Source: Nectonema munidae
Taxonomy: Eukaryota > Nematomorpha > Nectonematoida > Nectonematidae
Assembly: GCA_030549495.1 (NCBI GenBank)
Contig: JAUIRK010000952.1
Location: 620,001 to 684,000, forward strand
Reading direction: 5' to 3'
Length of the DNA stretch: 64,000 bases
Shown here: positions 44,001 through 59,000 of the stretch, one piece after another
Layout: the number at the start of each line of letters is the position of its first letter
How positions within the stretch are numbered: position 1 is the stretch's first letter
Notes under the pieces: generated by a model
The model's database searches: none
What the model saw: the letters and a program-made list of their open reading frames with translations, nothing else
What the model was told of the DNA's origin: nothing
Program-made: the position numbers and the translations under genes

Positions 44001-47000
44001 AAAATGTTTTTGCAAATACTTTAACATGTGAGGCAACATATGGCGATTTTATAAAAATAAAATCGTCTGCGTTTATTAGTGCTTTTTAATACAAATCTTC
44101 TGCTTTACACTAGATATCGCCTGATTATTTTGGTCGTAAACTGGTTAATATAATGATTGTGTGCATGATAGATAAAAATAATAATGAATGCTTTTATTTG
44201 AATTTAATTTCAGATATATAGAAATTATAAAATGGCATAACATCCAAAATGCGGATTTTATATAAATACTTCTTTTGTGAGTATAAACACTTAGAAAATA
44301 TACATTTGGCATAATCAAGAAAGCGTCTGTATCAGTTCGAAGCAGTGGTGTAGCCAAAAAATGGAAGTTGGGGGGGGGGCATGCAAGGAATTTAGGGGGG
44401 CAAGCATATTGGAAGGTATTTGGGGGGGGGGGGGGGGGCACTGCCCCCTTGTCTCCCTCTGGCTACGCCCCTGGTTCGAAGTGATGATGGGCTGACATGG
44501 ATAAAAGAATCATTTTTGAAAGGAGAGTGTGATAAAAGAATGTAGAAACCTGAGAAGAAACCAATGCATTCTTGGAAATGTTCTTTTTTGCGAGGATTAT
44601 ATTGGGTAAGCGATTTTGCGATAAATCCTTTAGCAGGTCAATCTTTTCGCGCAACTCAGAAGAAATGAAAATGATGTTTTGATGACTCTTAAGACGATTA
44701 ATGAGTTTATCAACCGATTGCGTTCTTCTAACTTCACATTCTTGTTTCATCAGCTAAATATAACGCATGAAAAATAAATCGCAATAAAAGAATGACGCTT
44801 GATTTATTGGGTTTGATGCGCCACCAGAAGTGTCATAGAATCGCTACGTTTCCAAATAATAGCTTTTTTTGTAAATGACTAACTAAATTAGGGTGAATAT
44901 CGAAATAATGTTTAAGCGAGTTACTTGACTGGTAAAATATTCCATTCGACGAGGTTTCATGATATATTCCCTAAGGTTCACTTAGTTAACCCCAAATTCT
45001 TAAAACATTGTTAAGGTACCGTGAGGAATTTTCATCGAGAAGGCACATATTGCATCGCTTATATCGAACTATGAGAAAAGTAGGCTTATTGCGGGATCGA
45101 ACCCAAGACCTTGAATTATCTAAGCCCAGTATGTAGGCAACCTTACTCACGCCCTCTGCATGTAAGCAATAAGAAATATCATATATTTCCTAATATATAA
45201 AAATAGCTTTATCTTTTTATGTTCTTCAAGTGAATAGCGTTTTGGGTGTTTTGAACTGAGCATACACCGGTAGCCCAATGAAAAATAGGTAAATCAAGTG
45301 AGTGTTAAAGAAGCTTTTTCTACTCTGAAATACGTTGTAGTTGTGTGATAAAAGATTGAAATATAAAGACGGCGCCTACTTGAGAGCACAAATAAAGAAT
45401 TGCAAATAAACGTTTAGATTTAATTCAAAAATTAAATAGTTTGAAAGAAATAAGTTAAATGAATAAATTGAAATACAAAATTTATTTTCATATTTATTGA
45501 CAAAATTTCAATTTATGCCTTTGAAAATAATGTAAAACAAGATTTAAATCACCTCCACTGATTTATGTAAGTTTGTAACTATCAAATGCAAAAATTTTTT
45601 ATATATGTAATAGACCTTAATTTCCCGTTTTTTTCCAAATAAAATATATGGTGACTGTTTACAATATAAAACCGGAATGAGTCTCTTATTGGTTTGATGT
45701 ATGCCCGCCACCATATGGTATGTTCTCGATCCTTATGAAAAGATGTATAACATTTTAAAGTTCTTATAAATAAAATCAGAAATTTTGAGTTAATAGGAGA
45801 AAAATTACCAAAAATTGAAACAATGTCAATTTTATCAAATTTCTCATGCAGTTTTGAAGAGCACTAGACTTAGTTAAATAGTTTTACAATATTTAAAAAT
45901 ATTAAAACTATACAATTACTTAGTTTACAATTTCAAAATTTTCATAAACTTTTTTTATATGAATTCAATGAAATTAGTTAATAATGTTGCTTTAAATTTA
46001 TACTACCTTGTAGAAAAGTTAAAACAGGCCAACAAGCTTAGATTCTGGGCGTATTCATGTTACAATACATCTCGAATGAGAGTATTAACACAAGGCGTAT
46101 ACAATAGTCAATAGAAAAACTTAAAGAAATATACTTACACGGTCGTCAAATAACTGGGAATAAACTTTCAAAACATTTTTTTAAAAGATAATAATATTTA
46201 ATAGTATTCATTAAATCATTTCAAAATTTACTGTAAGAGAAATGATAAAGACTTTACTTCTTGTTGTTTTACTGTAACTTTATTTTTAAAAAGATGACTC
46301 TTCAGCAGGTTTTTTATATTAAGTCAATAAGCTATTAATTCTTCATTTTTTTAGAGTAATAAAAAAATATGCAAAATTTTAATGTATTGTAAAATATGGA
46401 TAAAGATGGCGACGGCACTATACCTCAAGACTTTGAATCTGCTTTTGAATGAAATGAACGTCGGTATGCAATTGAAGATTATCCAAAGTAGTCTGTTTTT
46501 CGAGGAACCAAGAAATTTCATTCTCCACTTCCTGGAAGAAAGAGTGATTTATATTAGCAAATGCCAGCAACTCCGAATATTTGGATATTTTGGTTGAGTA
46601 TCTAAATATAATTTAAAAAATATATAGTTATGATAATGATAGGGTTTGAAAATTTTTAATAACTTTTAGTAAATTTTTAAAACAGAGAGCATAATTCATA
46701 TCCACCAATTTAAATATTTTTAGATTCAAAAGAATGAAGTGAGATCGTCCTAACAAATGATAAGATAAGAGGATCGATGCATAAATGGATGAAAAAATGT
46801 ATAAAAAAAACACGTGTCATTAAATTCTTTTTATAAACAAAAAAGTTAAAAATTATGCTAAACTTTAGTGCCTCTAACATTTTTTAATGCAAACAAATTT
46901 GGTATTATTGAGGAGGCGACATAGGATTACGCAATATGATCATTTTGATTATCAAGGAAATTCAATATATATTTTATTTCATAAATTTGTTTATAATTAT

Positions 47001-50000
47001 CTTTCATCAAATGAATCATAAAATTCCAAAATTGTAGCAAAATAATTATTTAAATTTAACCAAAAAAGTTACCCAATTTCCCTGATGCACATGATGTCTT
47101 GATTATTATAAGGTATTTTTAAATCAAATAACGTTATCTCGTCAGCTTTTTTATGGGATGATGTGGGTTAAGGCGGTTAAAGTTAGCAAAACTGTCATTG
47201 ATGTCAATGAAGAAAACTTAAAAATATGAAAACCTTTTCAGCTGAGAGAGAAACGCGATGACTATAAATGAATCAGTTGAAAAAAAATTACGACGAAACA
47301 TTGTTTTCAAGAAGCATGATTTTCTCTGAGATGGAACTGACATCAAAGAAATCATTTTTGTTCTTTAACGGCTGCAGGACATTCACAGATTTTTCAAGGA
47401 GAGAGACAGAGCTTTTACGGAATACGGACAACGCTGTCTTATGCTTCAAAATGACGTCTTCACCGGTAGCGAGCTTTTCTTGTAACTGCGTAATCGTCTC
47501 TTTTTCTCTACTCGATTCACTGAATTTCAATGCTTGAGAATCCAGATCTTTCTAAAGTGCAAAATAACGCAGTATACATACTGTGTTGGAAACTCTATCC
47601 CTTTAAAAAGCTTGTATTTACGAACATGATTAAAATAACTTAGACAAAATAAACTGTAAGAAAAGAAACATTTTGGCGGAAAAATTCTCCAGACGTGACA
47701 TAAAATATTTAGAAAAATTAAAAATCGCATTAACACGCAATAAAATTTTTATTTTGAAATAATAGGCATTTAAAATTTTATTTAAAGAGGAAACAAAGCA
47801 TACTATATGAAAAGCTAGATCTTCTTTGGTCGAATTAAGTTCGGTGGTTAGTTCATCAATTTGATTGTAGTGCAGCAAAAATGTCGCTTGTTCTTTGATC
47901 CTAGACTGAAGTTCACTCCATTGCTGGGATAGTTCTTCATTTCGATTCAAAACCTAAATGAATGTTTCATTTCAATAGCATTAACATTTTGAGGAGAAAA
48001 AGTCGTATAACCAAACACATGATTACTGAGATCTTTATCTGTGATTTTTCAAAAGTTTAAAAGAGCTGGAACAATTTCTAAACAGTGCCACATTTTTTTT
48101 AAATCATTTCATTGTGAAAAATAGATCGAATGATTGATTAAAAATAAATAACTTTTTTTTTAAATAATAAAAAAATCAATTCATCCCATTAAGTAATAAA
48201 ATATAAAATTATATTCATTCGATTAGTGTTTTATTTGATTCATCTCTTAGCGCCTCTTGGAAAAAATAGGTAAATCTTTTTAAAAAATCATTTAGAAATT
48301 TTCTTATCTTATTTATGAATTGGTACATTTAAGTACTTTAAAATAAAAGAGAGGTTATATTGATAAAAGGAAACCTTTTCAATAAATTCATAATTTTCTG
48401 ACTTCAACTTCATCGCTAGATTGTCGACATTCTTGATGATGGGAAAATGGGAGTCAATGTTCGCTTGAAAGGCTTCGTGAATCTTACGAAACGATGAAAT
48501 TTCTGAATCAAAGGAATTCGCATCGAGAAGAGCGTTCATTTCTAGCAGCCAGGATTCTCTTAAATTGGCCTTGTGAAAAAATCTTTGCGCCAAATCATGA
48601 AGTGTTTCTTGTCTATTTCAAATGAAGACCATTTTTGAAAATTTTCTCAATTTAAAAATGGAAAAATTAAGAATTTAGTAGATAACAGTTTATCCCGCAA
48701 ATTCTCAATAAGTAATACTGATTGATTCTTAAAAAAGTTGGTCAGGTCGATGAATTCAAATTTTGAAATTTACAATTTGAAGCAAAAATATTCGAAAGTT
48801 GATTCAATATAATGATATCTTTTCTAAAAATAAAAAGTTGATAAAAAGGGCAAACTTCGGAAAGTGAAAACCTTAGGCTCAAAAAAGAATTAAAACGGGA
48901 TTTCTGGAGTGGAAGAAAATCTTCATACTAAAAATCTATTGAGGTATGAAGAAAAGTTTCTACATTAGGGATATTGAAACGCGTTTTTACTATATAAAGA
49001 TTTTCGTAAAAGAACAAAATAATTGCAAATGCTAATAAAAAGTTTGAGAGATGGAAAAAATGTTTGCATTGAACAAAAGATTTATGGAGCGGTTGTTAAC
49101 TAGTGACGATAATGTGCTGTTTAATTAAAAAGATTTGCCATTAATTTTATTGGAATAACCCAATTTTTAGCAAATATAAAATTTTAATTTAGCGTGCTAC
49201 GGAAATTTTAAAAAATTATACCCTCAATATATACACGCTATGCTTATTAACCCATTTACGGCCTATGTTCCTATTTTGGAACATAAGTAATTTCATCTTC
49301 GTCTGCTTTTTTCAATGACTTTGAATATAAATCGTCTGCGTTTTTTTAGATATCGTCTGCTTTGCTTGGCCTTAAATGGGTTAAAGCGGAATGGTTGATA
49401 TGCAAACAGATATTCAATTAAATATTTACAGAGTTCCGTATACCCAATTAACCCATTTGATCCCCTAAAGAGCATACGACAGTATGTAATTTAGTATAAA
49501 ACCGCATGCATCATTTAAAAATGGCGGCGAGATAAAATGACTATCCGCTTAACAAATCATTATAGGCAAAAAAGGACAAGTTGATTTGATTTAATTTTTT
49601 GTATTAAAAGTAAGGAAACATTACAAAATAAAAGAGCAGAAAAAAAATAAAATCCCCTGGTATAAGTTTTACGAAAAATCACTTGTAAAGAAAAACAGAT
49701 GATATGTGTTCGAAAACCAATGCCACAAATGCCAATAATAATGAGCTGTCAAATTAACAGCTAAAATTCTCAATTGTGTATAACAAATTCATTAGTGTAA
49801 CTTTCTTTGCAATTTCGACTTCCTATTAAATGTTTGGCGGTTGAAGAAGCATTGAGACTTTTCAGGTGTTATAAACTCCTTTTCTACTTTTAATAGCAAA
49901 TACACGTTGAAGAAAGATTTACACTGATGATCGTTTCTATAGTATATTATTATGATGACAAAATAAAGTCGTAAGCAAGCAAAACATTTCGTAGCATACA

Positions 50001-53000
50001 AGCTAATATAGGAGATTCTTACTTTATTTGAAATGCTACTGTATAAATATAAATATATATATCAGCACTGCTTTATATATATGATAAATACAGAAAATGT
50101 TTAAATACGAGTTAAGTAATAACCGTTGTATTTCTTTTTTAATCAACATATTTCTTTCATGCTCCGCAGCTTCAAGTTTTCCCCAAAATTGTTCAACGAG
50201 GCGTAGAGATTTGCCATCTGGTGGAATATATGCCATTTTCTTTTGCAAAATAAGCTTGGATCTCAAATCAAATATGATTTCTTCAAGCCTACATTTTTCA
50301 GTGTATCTAAATGGAGGAAAATAGCTAAATACATTCTCGTAAAAGATTTAAAATGGCGGATTGTGCAAACTTTTGAGGTCTTTCCTTTTGCCGATAAGAA
50401 TTGAAGTCGTTGAGGCAATCTTTGATGCCTTGCAAAGAGTTTGGAAATTTTCGATTGTCCAACTGGACAATTTTATGGCGAATCCACTTAATCAAAGAAG
50501 TGCACAAGTTTTCATAGCTCTTTTGCAGCTCTTCAATCCGGATGAGAGAAGAAATCAGCTGAAATAAAATGATAAGATTCTATTTCTCTCATATATACCA
50601 TTTCTCATTCATTAAGGACTTTAACACTTTTGCAATTGAAAAACTAAGAAGAAATACTTCGGCGAACTACGATCTTCACAAGCGAGCACATTCCAATGAA
50701 GCTTTAAAGATGAAAGAACATCTGTACGTATTTATAATAGCCTCAGGCGTTATTCACCCAAGTTTATGGTATGGCTGCTGCTTATGATAAGGTTATCGTG
50801 GATTATATATATATTTAACTGCGTGTAGACAAGGGAGAAGAACAGATCCAACGTGTTTCTACGTGTCATAGAAGACGACTAACAGATGTATACAACAACA
50901 ACACATTATTTCCTTAACATATGCATGCATATTTTCGTGTATACTTCTTAAATCCACGATACTCCTTGGCATAAGCAGTAGTCATACAAGAAAACTTACA
51001 TGAAGAACGCTGGAGTCTCTAATCCACCGAAATATTTCTTGTTAGTTTTTATAAAGTTCAATCTATTCATCCATTGTATTTATCATGAAGTTTTCCTTTT
51101 AACATTGTTTCCAGGAGTCCGGAAGGAAAAAAATGTAAGTTGATTATCGTAAGTATTTGTGCAAGAAGGTGAGAATGCACACTAATTTTTTCTACCCCAA
51201 ATTATTGAATAAGTTTAATAATTCCTTTTTTGAAGGATGGCAAACTATATACATTCAATTACGTCTCTCAAACTCAAAGAAAAAATATCGCCTCTTTTTG
51301 ACTCTTATGACAGGGTATCGTTTTATGAAAAAAAACATTTACAAGTATTTTCATGAAAGAGTTCAGTCAGGATTTTCACATGATGAGTAAAATTTGTTTT
51401 ATTTTTTGCATTATTACATCTTATTATTGAGATACTTCTTGATCGCAGGCTTTTGCGCTTTTTTGGCTGCCTTCATAGCAATGAGCACCATTGCGACATA
51501 TCATAGCTAAAATTGATTATACTTTGTTTATTCGTATTAAATTGCACAGACTGACTCTTTTGTTGCTTTTCCCACGTGTAAGTGTGAAAGTTTCTATAAA
51601 TCAAATCTATTGTTTTGTGCTGATGTGGGACAAAGGGAACATAATGTCCAAAGTAGAGTTAACAATAACACCATAATTAATTTGAGCCATCATATGTTAA
51701 CTGATGGAAGTTTTAAATGAAGGTATTAACTTTAAATTTGCACAGAGAGTTAGGGAAATTGATTTTGCCGAAGAAGTTCAAACTTTTCTTTTAAGATGTT
51801 TTAACTTCAGAACAAAAGACATATTCACATAGTAAGTATTAAGATAGCACATATTTTTGGCCATGTATGAATGACACAACTGAGATCAAGGAGTGTTTTA
51901 AAAAGTGTGGTTTTATGCGAATGATGGTTTAATAAGAGATTTGAATGTGGATAATAGTTATTTCATTAAGTATAAGAAGATCTTAAATAAGCTTAAAGAA
52001 GATAAAAGTTCTTTTGGAATGAAGGAGTATTTTTTGTCAACCCAATGGCATCAAATTAAGCATCACGAAATTCTATTTTGCGTACATCCGAAATCGAATC
52101 CGAGAACTTTGGAATGAAATCCATGAGGTCTACCCACAATACCATATGCGCCCTTTTCGCGTTCATAAAAATAAAAAGTTTAATCAGCGATAAATTAAAA
52201 TTTAGGACAAGATGAAAATATTTCGATCTACTTGAGTAAAGTAAAAAAGCGTGATGATCATCACATATTTATATTTTATATTCATAGAGAAACCTTGCCA
52301 ATTTTTTTGCACTGTGTTTTTTCCTCTTTTAACTTTGAAAAAATGTTGTAGCAAGTGGAGATGTACGTCAAAATAGATTTCTCATCGGGTCGAGAAGTGT
52401 CAACATCTAAAATAGAAATAAAAGTATGAACTATCATGGAGGCGGATAATATGAAAGAAGATAGCAATTTTTAAAATAATTTATCAATGAAAAATATCCA
52501 ACAAACTTACAATGGACTCTTAGTTCCGGCTTCGAATAAAGAAAGGAGATTGCATATGCTTTCAAAAATGAACTTGGACTCGTAAATTTCATTAGATACC
52601 GACTCCAACTCCACAAACACGTGAAACAAGGTAACAATTTTAACAAAAATAAATACGCCCCTCACGCTCCATATGTGAAATGCAAAATTTAATAACATAT
52701 AAAAGTTATCATTGTATAGTAACTTGCCGACAAAACAGGAGGTATTGCTAAAACAGTATACTGTCAAATTTAGAGCTTGCGTTATTAATCCAAAATAAAT
52801 CATTCTAAGTTAACAATTTTATTTGATTTAAATCTCGAACGGATGATTCGTTTAAATTGAAAGTAAAAAACAAAGTATTGCATTTATTGACAATGATGCT
52901 ATTAATCTTATAGCTGAACAATTTCTTGATCGCAAGCTTTTTCGTTCTTATTGCTGCCTTCATAGCAATGAGCCACCATTGCGACAAATCATAGCTAAAC

Positions 53001-56000
53001 TTGAGGGGTTGGAGTGATTCAGTGTTGGTAAACTTTTTTTTTGCAAAATTACTCTTGAAAAAAAACCCATTTTAGAAGATATTCTTAGCAAAATGAGAAG
53101 TGTTAGCATTTGGGCGTGGAAATACCTTCAAGCAATAATAAAAGATGAAGTTCATTCCAAAATAGCCGCTTATAAAAGTAGTCCACAATCACACAATAGA
53201 TGGCTACTTGTGGCATGCGATGTTGAAGAAAAACAGTCATAGAAATGACTGTAATAAAAAATGAATTTAGGTGGATAAAATCAAAAAGTGGGGTTACCTT
53301 CAGGATCAAGCAATCTGGGAATCGCAAATTCCTTTTCTCCCAAATCAAAGGCGGTGGTCAAATTTTCAATGGGCGCTAAAGGATCCAATTTATTCAAGTC
53401 AATGATGCCAGGCCTTAAAACGAAGAATAAAGAAGAGAATTTAGAAATCGAAATGCCCATGTATTACTTCACGCAAAAGGTTGTAATGAAATGACTGAAC
53501 TAATCTCTTTATAACAGATATCTAAGCACAGCGTTTAAAAGGCTGTGGAAAAAAGGGGTTAAACATTTCTTTTGTTTGAATAGCAAGGCTCTGAAATTCA
53601 TTGGAATGTTTTTTCTTCTTCAAAAAATAGCGTATCTTGCTTATCTTTACTAATTTTATAATTGGAGTGGAAATAGATAGATGCATTAAAATCGATTGTT
53701 TTGACGAGTGTGCGCATAAGATGGAGCGAGAATATAAACAAAATTGAAAATGGTGTTTTCATTTTTTTCATAGTAAGTAAATTAGGTTGCCACGTTTTTA
53801 GATTTCATTTATATATTCTCAATAAATGCATCAGCTTTCTCATATTCTTTGTCGAATATGTGAGATCGATGCCAAAAATTTAGACTAAAATATTCAGATA
53901 TTACAGATAGCAGTGCACAAAAATATTGGAATAAGATTCAAATAATGCAGGATGACATAATCTCCTAATTGAGTGAGAAAGAAGATTAATTAAAGAAAAG
54001 AAGTGATTGTATAGATTCCGAATAAAACCACTACAATGATTCAACTGAAATCTAAGATGAATAAAATGGGCACATGTCGTAATGAGTGAAAAATGGAGAG
54101 ATTAGTTGGAGGCTTGTATATAATAGCTTGTCATTAAAGCACTTTTGTCAAATCGTAGATTATTTTTGGAACCGGTTGGGATGTCAATAAATTACAGAAA
54201 AGAAAGTGTTGCTATCTTCAAATTTCATGAAAAATTGATATGAAAAGTTGTTACCTTTGGTTATTGAAGAGCGCACAGAATGCAATTCCATTTCTCCAAC
54301 TAGATGTAAAGTTTTCAACATAACATTGCGAAGCTCTTAAATTAAAGAACACAGACTTATATTGAATACTTGGCAAACATTTGTGAGGAGGAGAAGGGTA
54401 TACTGCAAAAAATATGATTTCTTTTCAATTCATCAAATGCTTATCTTTGATTTTTATCACACCCTTTAAGAAAAATTATTACTAGCAGTCGTTTAAAAGG
54501 ATTAGAGTTTAGACAAGCAGCGAATTGATATCTTTTGCATTGCGCAAACAATCTATTTATTGCAATCTGCTTCATATCTTATATAAAAAAGGTCGTAGTG
54601 ATTAGTTTAGAATATTTAACCCATTTACGGCCAATGTTCCTATTTTGGAACATAAGTAATTTCATCTCCGTCTGCTTTTTTCAATGACTTTTAATATAAA
54701 TCGTCTGCGTTTTTTTTAAATATCGTCTGCTTTGCTTGGCCTTAAATGGGTTAAGTACACGACTACAGGATGCCACGGAGAAATGGAAAATTAGACACCG
54801 TTTATTAAAAATATTAGAAAAGAATCAGAATACCACAAATACAAAATTTAGAACAAACTAAATTTGACGTCTGCCAGTTTATCCAATAAGAATTTTGGAG
54901 GAATAAAAAAGTCTAGAAAGAGAAAATCGTAAATATGATAGAAGCAATGATAAATAAAACATTCCCTTATTCTAATATGTTTACTTGCATTTGTCATCTC
55001 TTTTTAAAAAAAAAATTTTTTTTTTATAAATTTATTTCAACTGTTTTGTTAAAATTTGTTTTCGTATTAACATTTAAAAAAGATGTTATTTTGATTTTTT
55101 TTCAATAATATTTAAACCAATGTGTCAATAGTTATTTACTATTCTAGCAATAGTATTTTTTATTGAATGATTTTTGGACAAAAATTTTGACATTTTCCAT
55201 GTATTAAATCTTGTACTTGTTTTATGTTTGAGGACGATCATGAAAAATACCAAATATTTCTTGAAAAAATAAATTATGTAACGAACATGAAGCTTTACAA
55301 GCTCAAACTTTCCTCATATCCACACAAAAATGCCAAATGTGACGTAGAAAGTGTAGGTTCGAATCAGCTGGAATGCGAAATAAATGAAAGCAAAATTTTT
55401 TTATTTGAACTTTTTCATTTGATAATTATATATTGTTTTTCTAATACTTTAACTCTTTTTATTTTATAATTGAACAAATTGAATTTTTGGCAGTTTTAAT
55501 AAGAAAAAATTCGGTTGATCAGAGACAAAGGTTTACGAACAGATCGCAAATATCAAACTGCACTACAGCGCTAATTACAATTAATACAAAATACTTTTAC
55601 GATATCCTGACAATTTTGATGTGATATTGTTAGTCTAATTTTTCCTGCACCCTTTTTTTCAGCCGTGGAAAAGTTTCGTCTCTACAATTTATTATTCTTC
55701 CGTTAGGTAGCCCGTTTATTGACACGGAATCGACCGTTTAAGAGAGTTGGCACAACAGGGTTGTGAATAAAGAAAGCAAAAAGAAGTGCTACCCTTCAGT
55801 CCTTCGTTGGCACCACAGCAAAAGCGATTCTTTAGCTGATCTAATAACTTTTTTGTTATTTTGACTTCCTTCCAAAATTTCTTCTGTTACCTATGATAAA
55901 AAAACCTGTATTGAGTAGAATAGGTAGCTAATAGTGATATGCAACGATACTAAGAAAATATTGGCACACATTTTTTTCAATTATTTTGTATTAATAGCTT

Positions 56001-59000
56001 TTTTAAGGCGCACAATAAAAGTCTTCATTAATTCATTAGAGTTATTATAAAATAAAAAACTTTACTTGAAGTAGATTTGATAAATCGAGTAATTGCGCGC
56101 TTAAAATCGGCCATTTTAAAAATGAGGTCGTTGAAAAACTAAGAATTTACATGGAAAAATTAAATGCGGGATACAAGCAAGTGTTTTAAGTTTAGAGAGT
56201 AACGAAGGTGGCTTATAAAGGAAGTAGAAATGGAAAAAATATGATATATTACGAAATTATCATATTTAATTTTCTGAATTTGGAAGCGAAGAATAATCGT
56301 CCAGATAAGGCCAAGAACTAAGCGAGGATTTCCATCTGTGATATCTTCAGCACCAATACTCACCAACTTCACCTAAAAAGATCAAAGAAACTGCTAGCAC
56401 ATGCCAAAGTACTAAAATTAAGTTTTATGGAGTAAGGATGAAGAAGAGGGTTGAAGTATATTATGCTGCAACAATAACACTGGTCAAAATTGTTAATATA
56501 AGAAAATATCCTAGCTTACACGTGATTTGATAGTGCTGAACATTACAAAATGTACATGTAATTACAATTATTTTATTGAACATATTAAATTGCCTCACTA
56601 CCACAAATGACTAATTTAGAGAACAAAAAACAATGGGTAGAGATTTAGGGTAGGCACTCTGATCGAAATATTTTTTAGATTTAAGCGCTCCTAAAAATTT
56701 CTTGGTTACGCGGTTTTCCTAAATATAAAGTAGAGTTATAACATAACACATCACTTACCTGTATAGCAATAAAATTGAATCAATGAAAATGCCGTTTCCA
56801 TTAGGAGACACAATCTGTATAGCAGCTACACATTGTAGGAGGCTACCCATACCCAATGTACATCAATGGCGATTTGTGATGTCTTACAATAAACTATTTT
56901 TTTTTATGATTTTACTTTGGTTTTTTTTCATTTATATTTGAATTGAAAATTAAAATTAAAAAAATAAGCTTTTTATAAAAATAAAGAAAAGCGAATTGCA
57001 TTCTTTAAACAAAAGAGACAATTGCGATGTAAATGATCTAAATTATCATAGTTACGATTGAGACCGTGTTACACTGTTTTCCAAGAGTTCCTAAGAAGCA
57101 TAATTATTTTTTTTACTCAAGCCAAAAAATTTTTTGTCCTCATCCGTGATTTTATTTCTTTAATTTCAAGCTTTTCTTATTCTTGCAAATCTTTTAACAA
57201 AAATGAGCCAAAAAAGGAAGCCAATTCTTTATCATTTTAATTTAACTAAAAAGGTTCAATTTCGAAATAATCTGAATAGGGGGTTCTGGTGAAAATTATT
57301 GCGAACCAGATTTCAGCAGACTTCATTTCAAAAGGCTACACTTGTAAAAAGAAGTAAACAAAGACTTTTCATGAACAATGTTTGGGTGCATAATAATAAT
57401 AATCAGTCAGATGCATATATTTTAAGAGAAGAGATATCGATAAATTAAGAAACGCATAAAATATCTTCAGTACTCAGAATTTGATTTTTCTAACTAACTT
57501 TTGTTACTCGATTTTTTTCTTTTTTTTTATATAAAAAAAAGGATGCATATTATTTAGAATACGATAATAAAAAAAACTATAGCTCACTACGCACCGCCGC
57601 TATCGTTTTTTCCTGTGTGCGTACTAGAGCCTTTGTATCAATACTATATGTTTCATATTATATATTCGAAAAAGATGCAAAAGCCTGGATTTTTTTGGTA
57701 CCCGTACAAAAGGCAGAACAAAAATTTTAACAAGCGAACATTTGGCCGAATGGAAATTTGAAGGACGGATAGTTCAGCAAAGATGTAAATACGATTTGGC
57801 ATTCTTCCAGAAGTCTGCAACCAGCAAAATAATATTGCTCTTTAGTTATTTTAGCTCTTATGTTTTAGAGAACACTAAAACTCAATACACCCATTTGTCA
57901 TGTAACACCTTTTGCTCTTTCTTCAGGATGTCCAAAAATTTCCATATATCAGGATGGCGTCCAGCTATATGAGTTTCAAATGCTCTCTATGCCATCCCTC
58001 AAGTGCATTATTTGTTTTTGGTACGTCATCATCATCCACTTTGCCTTCTAGGCCTGGTTATTGTTCCCAAAGAGAGTTGGGGTCAACCAGTTTGCTGCAA
58101 CAACTACGCCATTTCATTCTTTCTTAAGCATCACTTCGCACAAGCTTTCTTTTTTCCATATCGTGGTGAATCACTTCATTCCATGCTTTCTCTGGTCTTC
58201 CTCTCTTCATCTTTCCACCAATCAATTCATCTTTTATCTTCTTTACAACGTTCCCTTCGGACATCCTTTCAACATGACCAAACCAACGTAATCCTATCTT
58301 CCAGCGTCTTTCCGCACATCATCCTAATCATTCTCATCTCAGTTGTTTGTAGCCTTCTCGTGTCAGCCTTCTTCATCACCCAGCATTCAGAACCGTAACA
58401 AATCGTACTTCTAACACAAACTTTATACAGTCCTGCTTTTAGTTCGTCAGATAAAAAATTTCCACACAGTAAGCCGGATAATTCCTTTAACTTTTTCCAA
58501 CCTAGGCGTATTCGCGCTCCTACGCTACTAGAAACATCACTGCTGCAATTGATCATAGAAGTATAAAGATATATATTATATATGTTAAATAAATATAACC
58601 TGCTCTTTTCAAACTAACGCGCATCTTTCTTGGCCAATTTTTATATGATTTTGTTCTCAATAAATCATAATATTGATAACTGATATACATTGTTGTAACG
58701 TGTTTTCAGCTTGACACATTTTTTATTGTTATTAATCTATATCTGTTTATGCAACTAAAAACTAGCGTTTTTTGTCTTCTTATGCTAAAAGATGCACTCT
58801 TAAATATAGATAGATGTTTGGTATATTAAGGATAACAGAACTTACGCATATCATGCATACACGTGTATTTATATGTAATGAAAACATATGGTATGTAGTG
58901 CTCTGCGCGGGGCGGACATGGGTTGTTCACAGCAACATTTTTGCGGAGCGGGGCGGACGTGGGTTGTCCACAGTAACATCTTTGCGGGGCGGGTTTTATT

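Noticed and set aside
52507-52803. Minus-strand open frame of 98 codons with a strong donor (CCATT|GTAAGT), between spectrin exons 6 and 7
   Set aside because: Exons 6 and 7 join perfectly in phase and in CH2 sequence (LLDPE to DVDTSRP). Adding this stretch would split a helix, and no good acceptor precedes it. A rare alternative exon remains possible.
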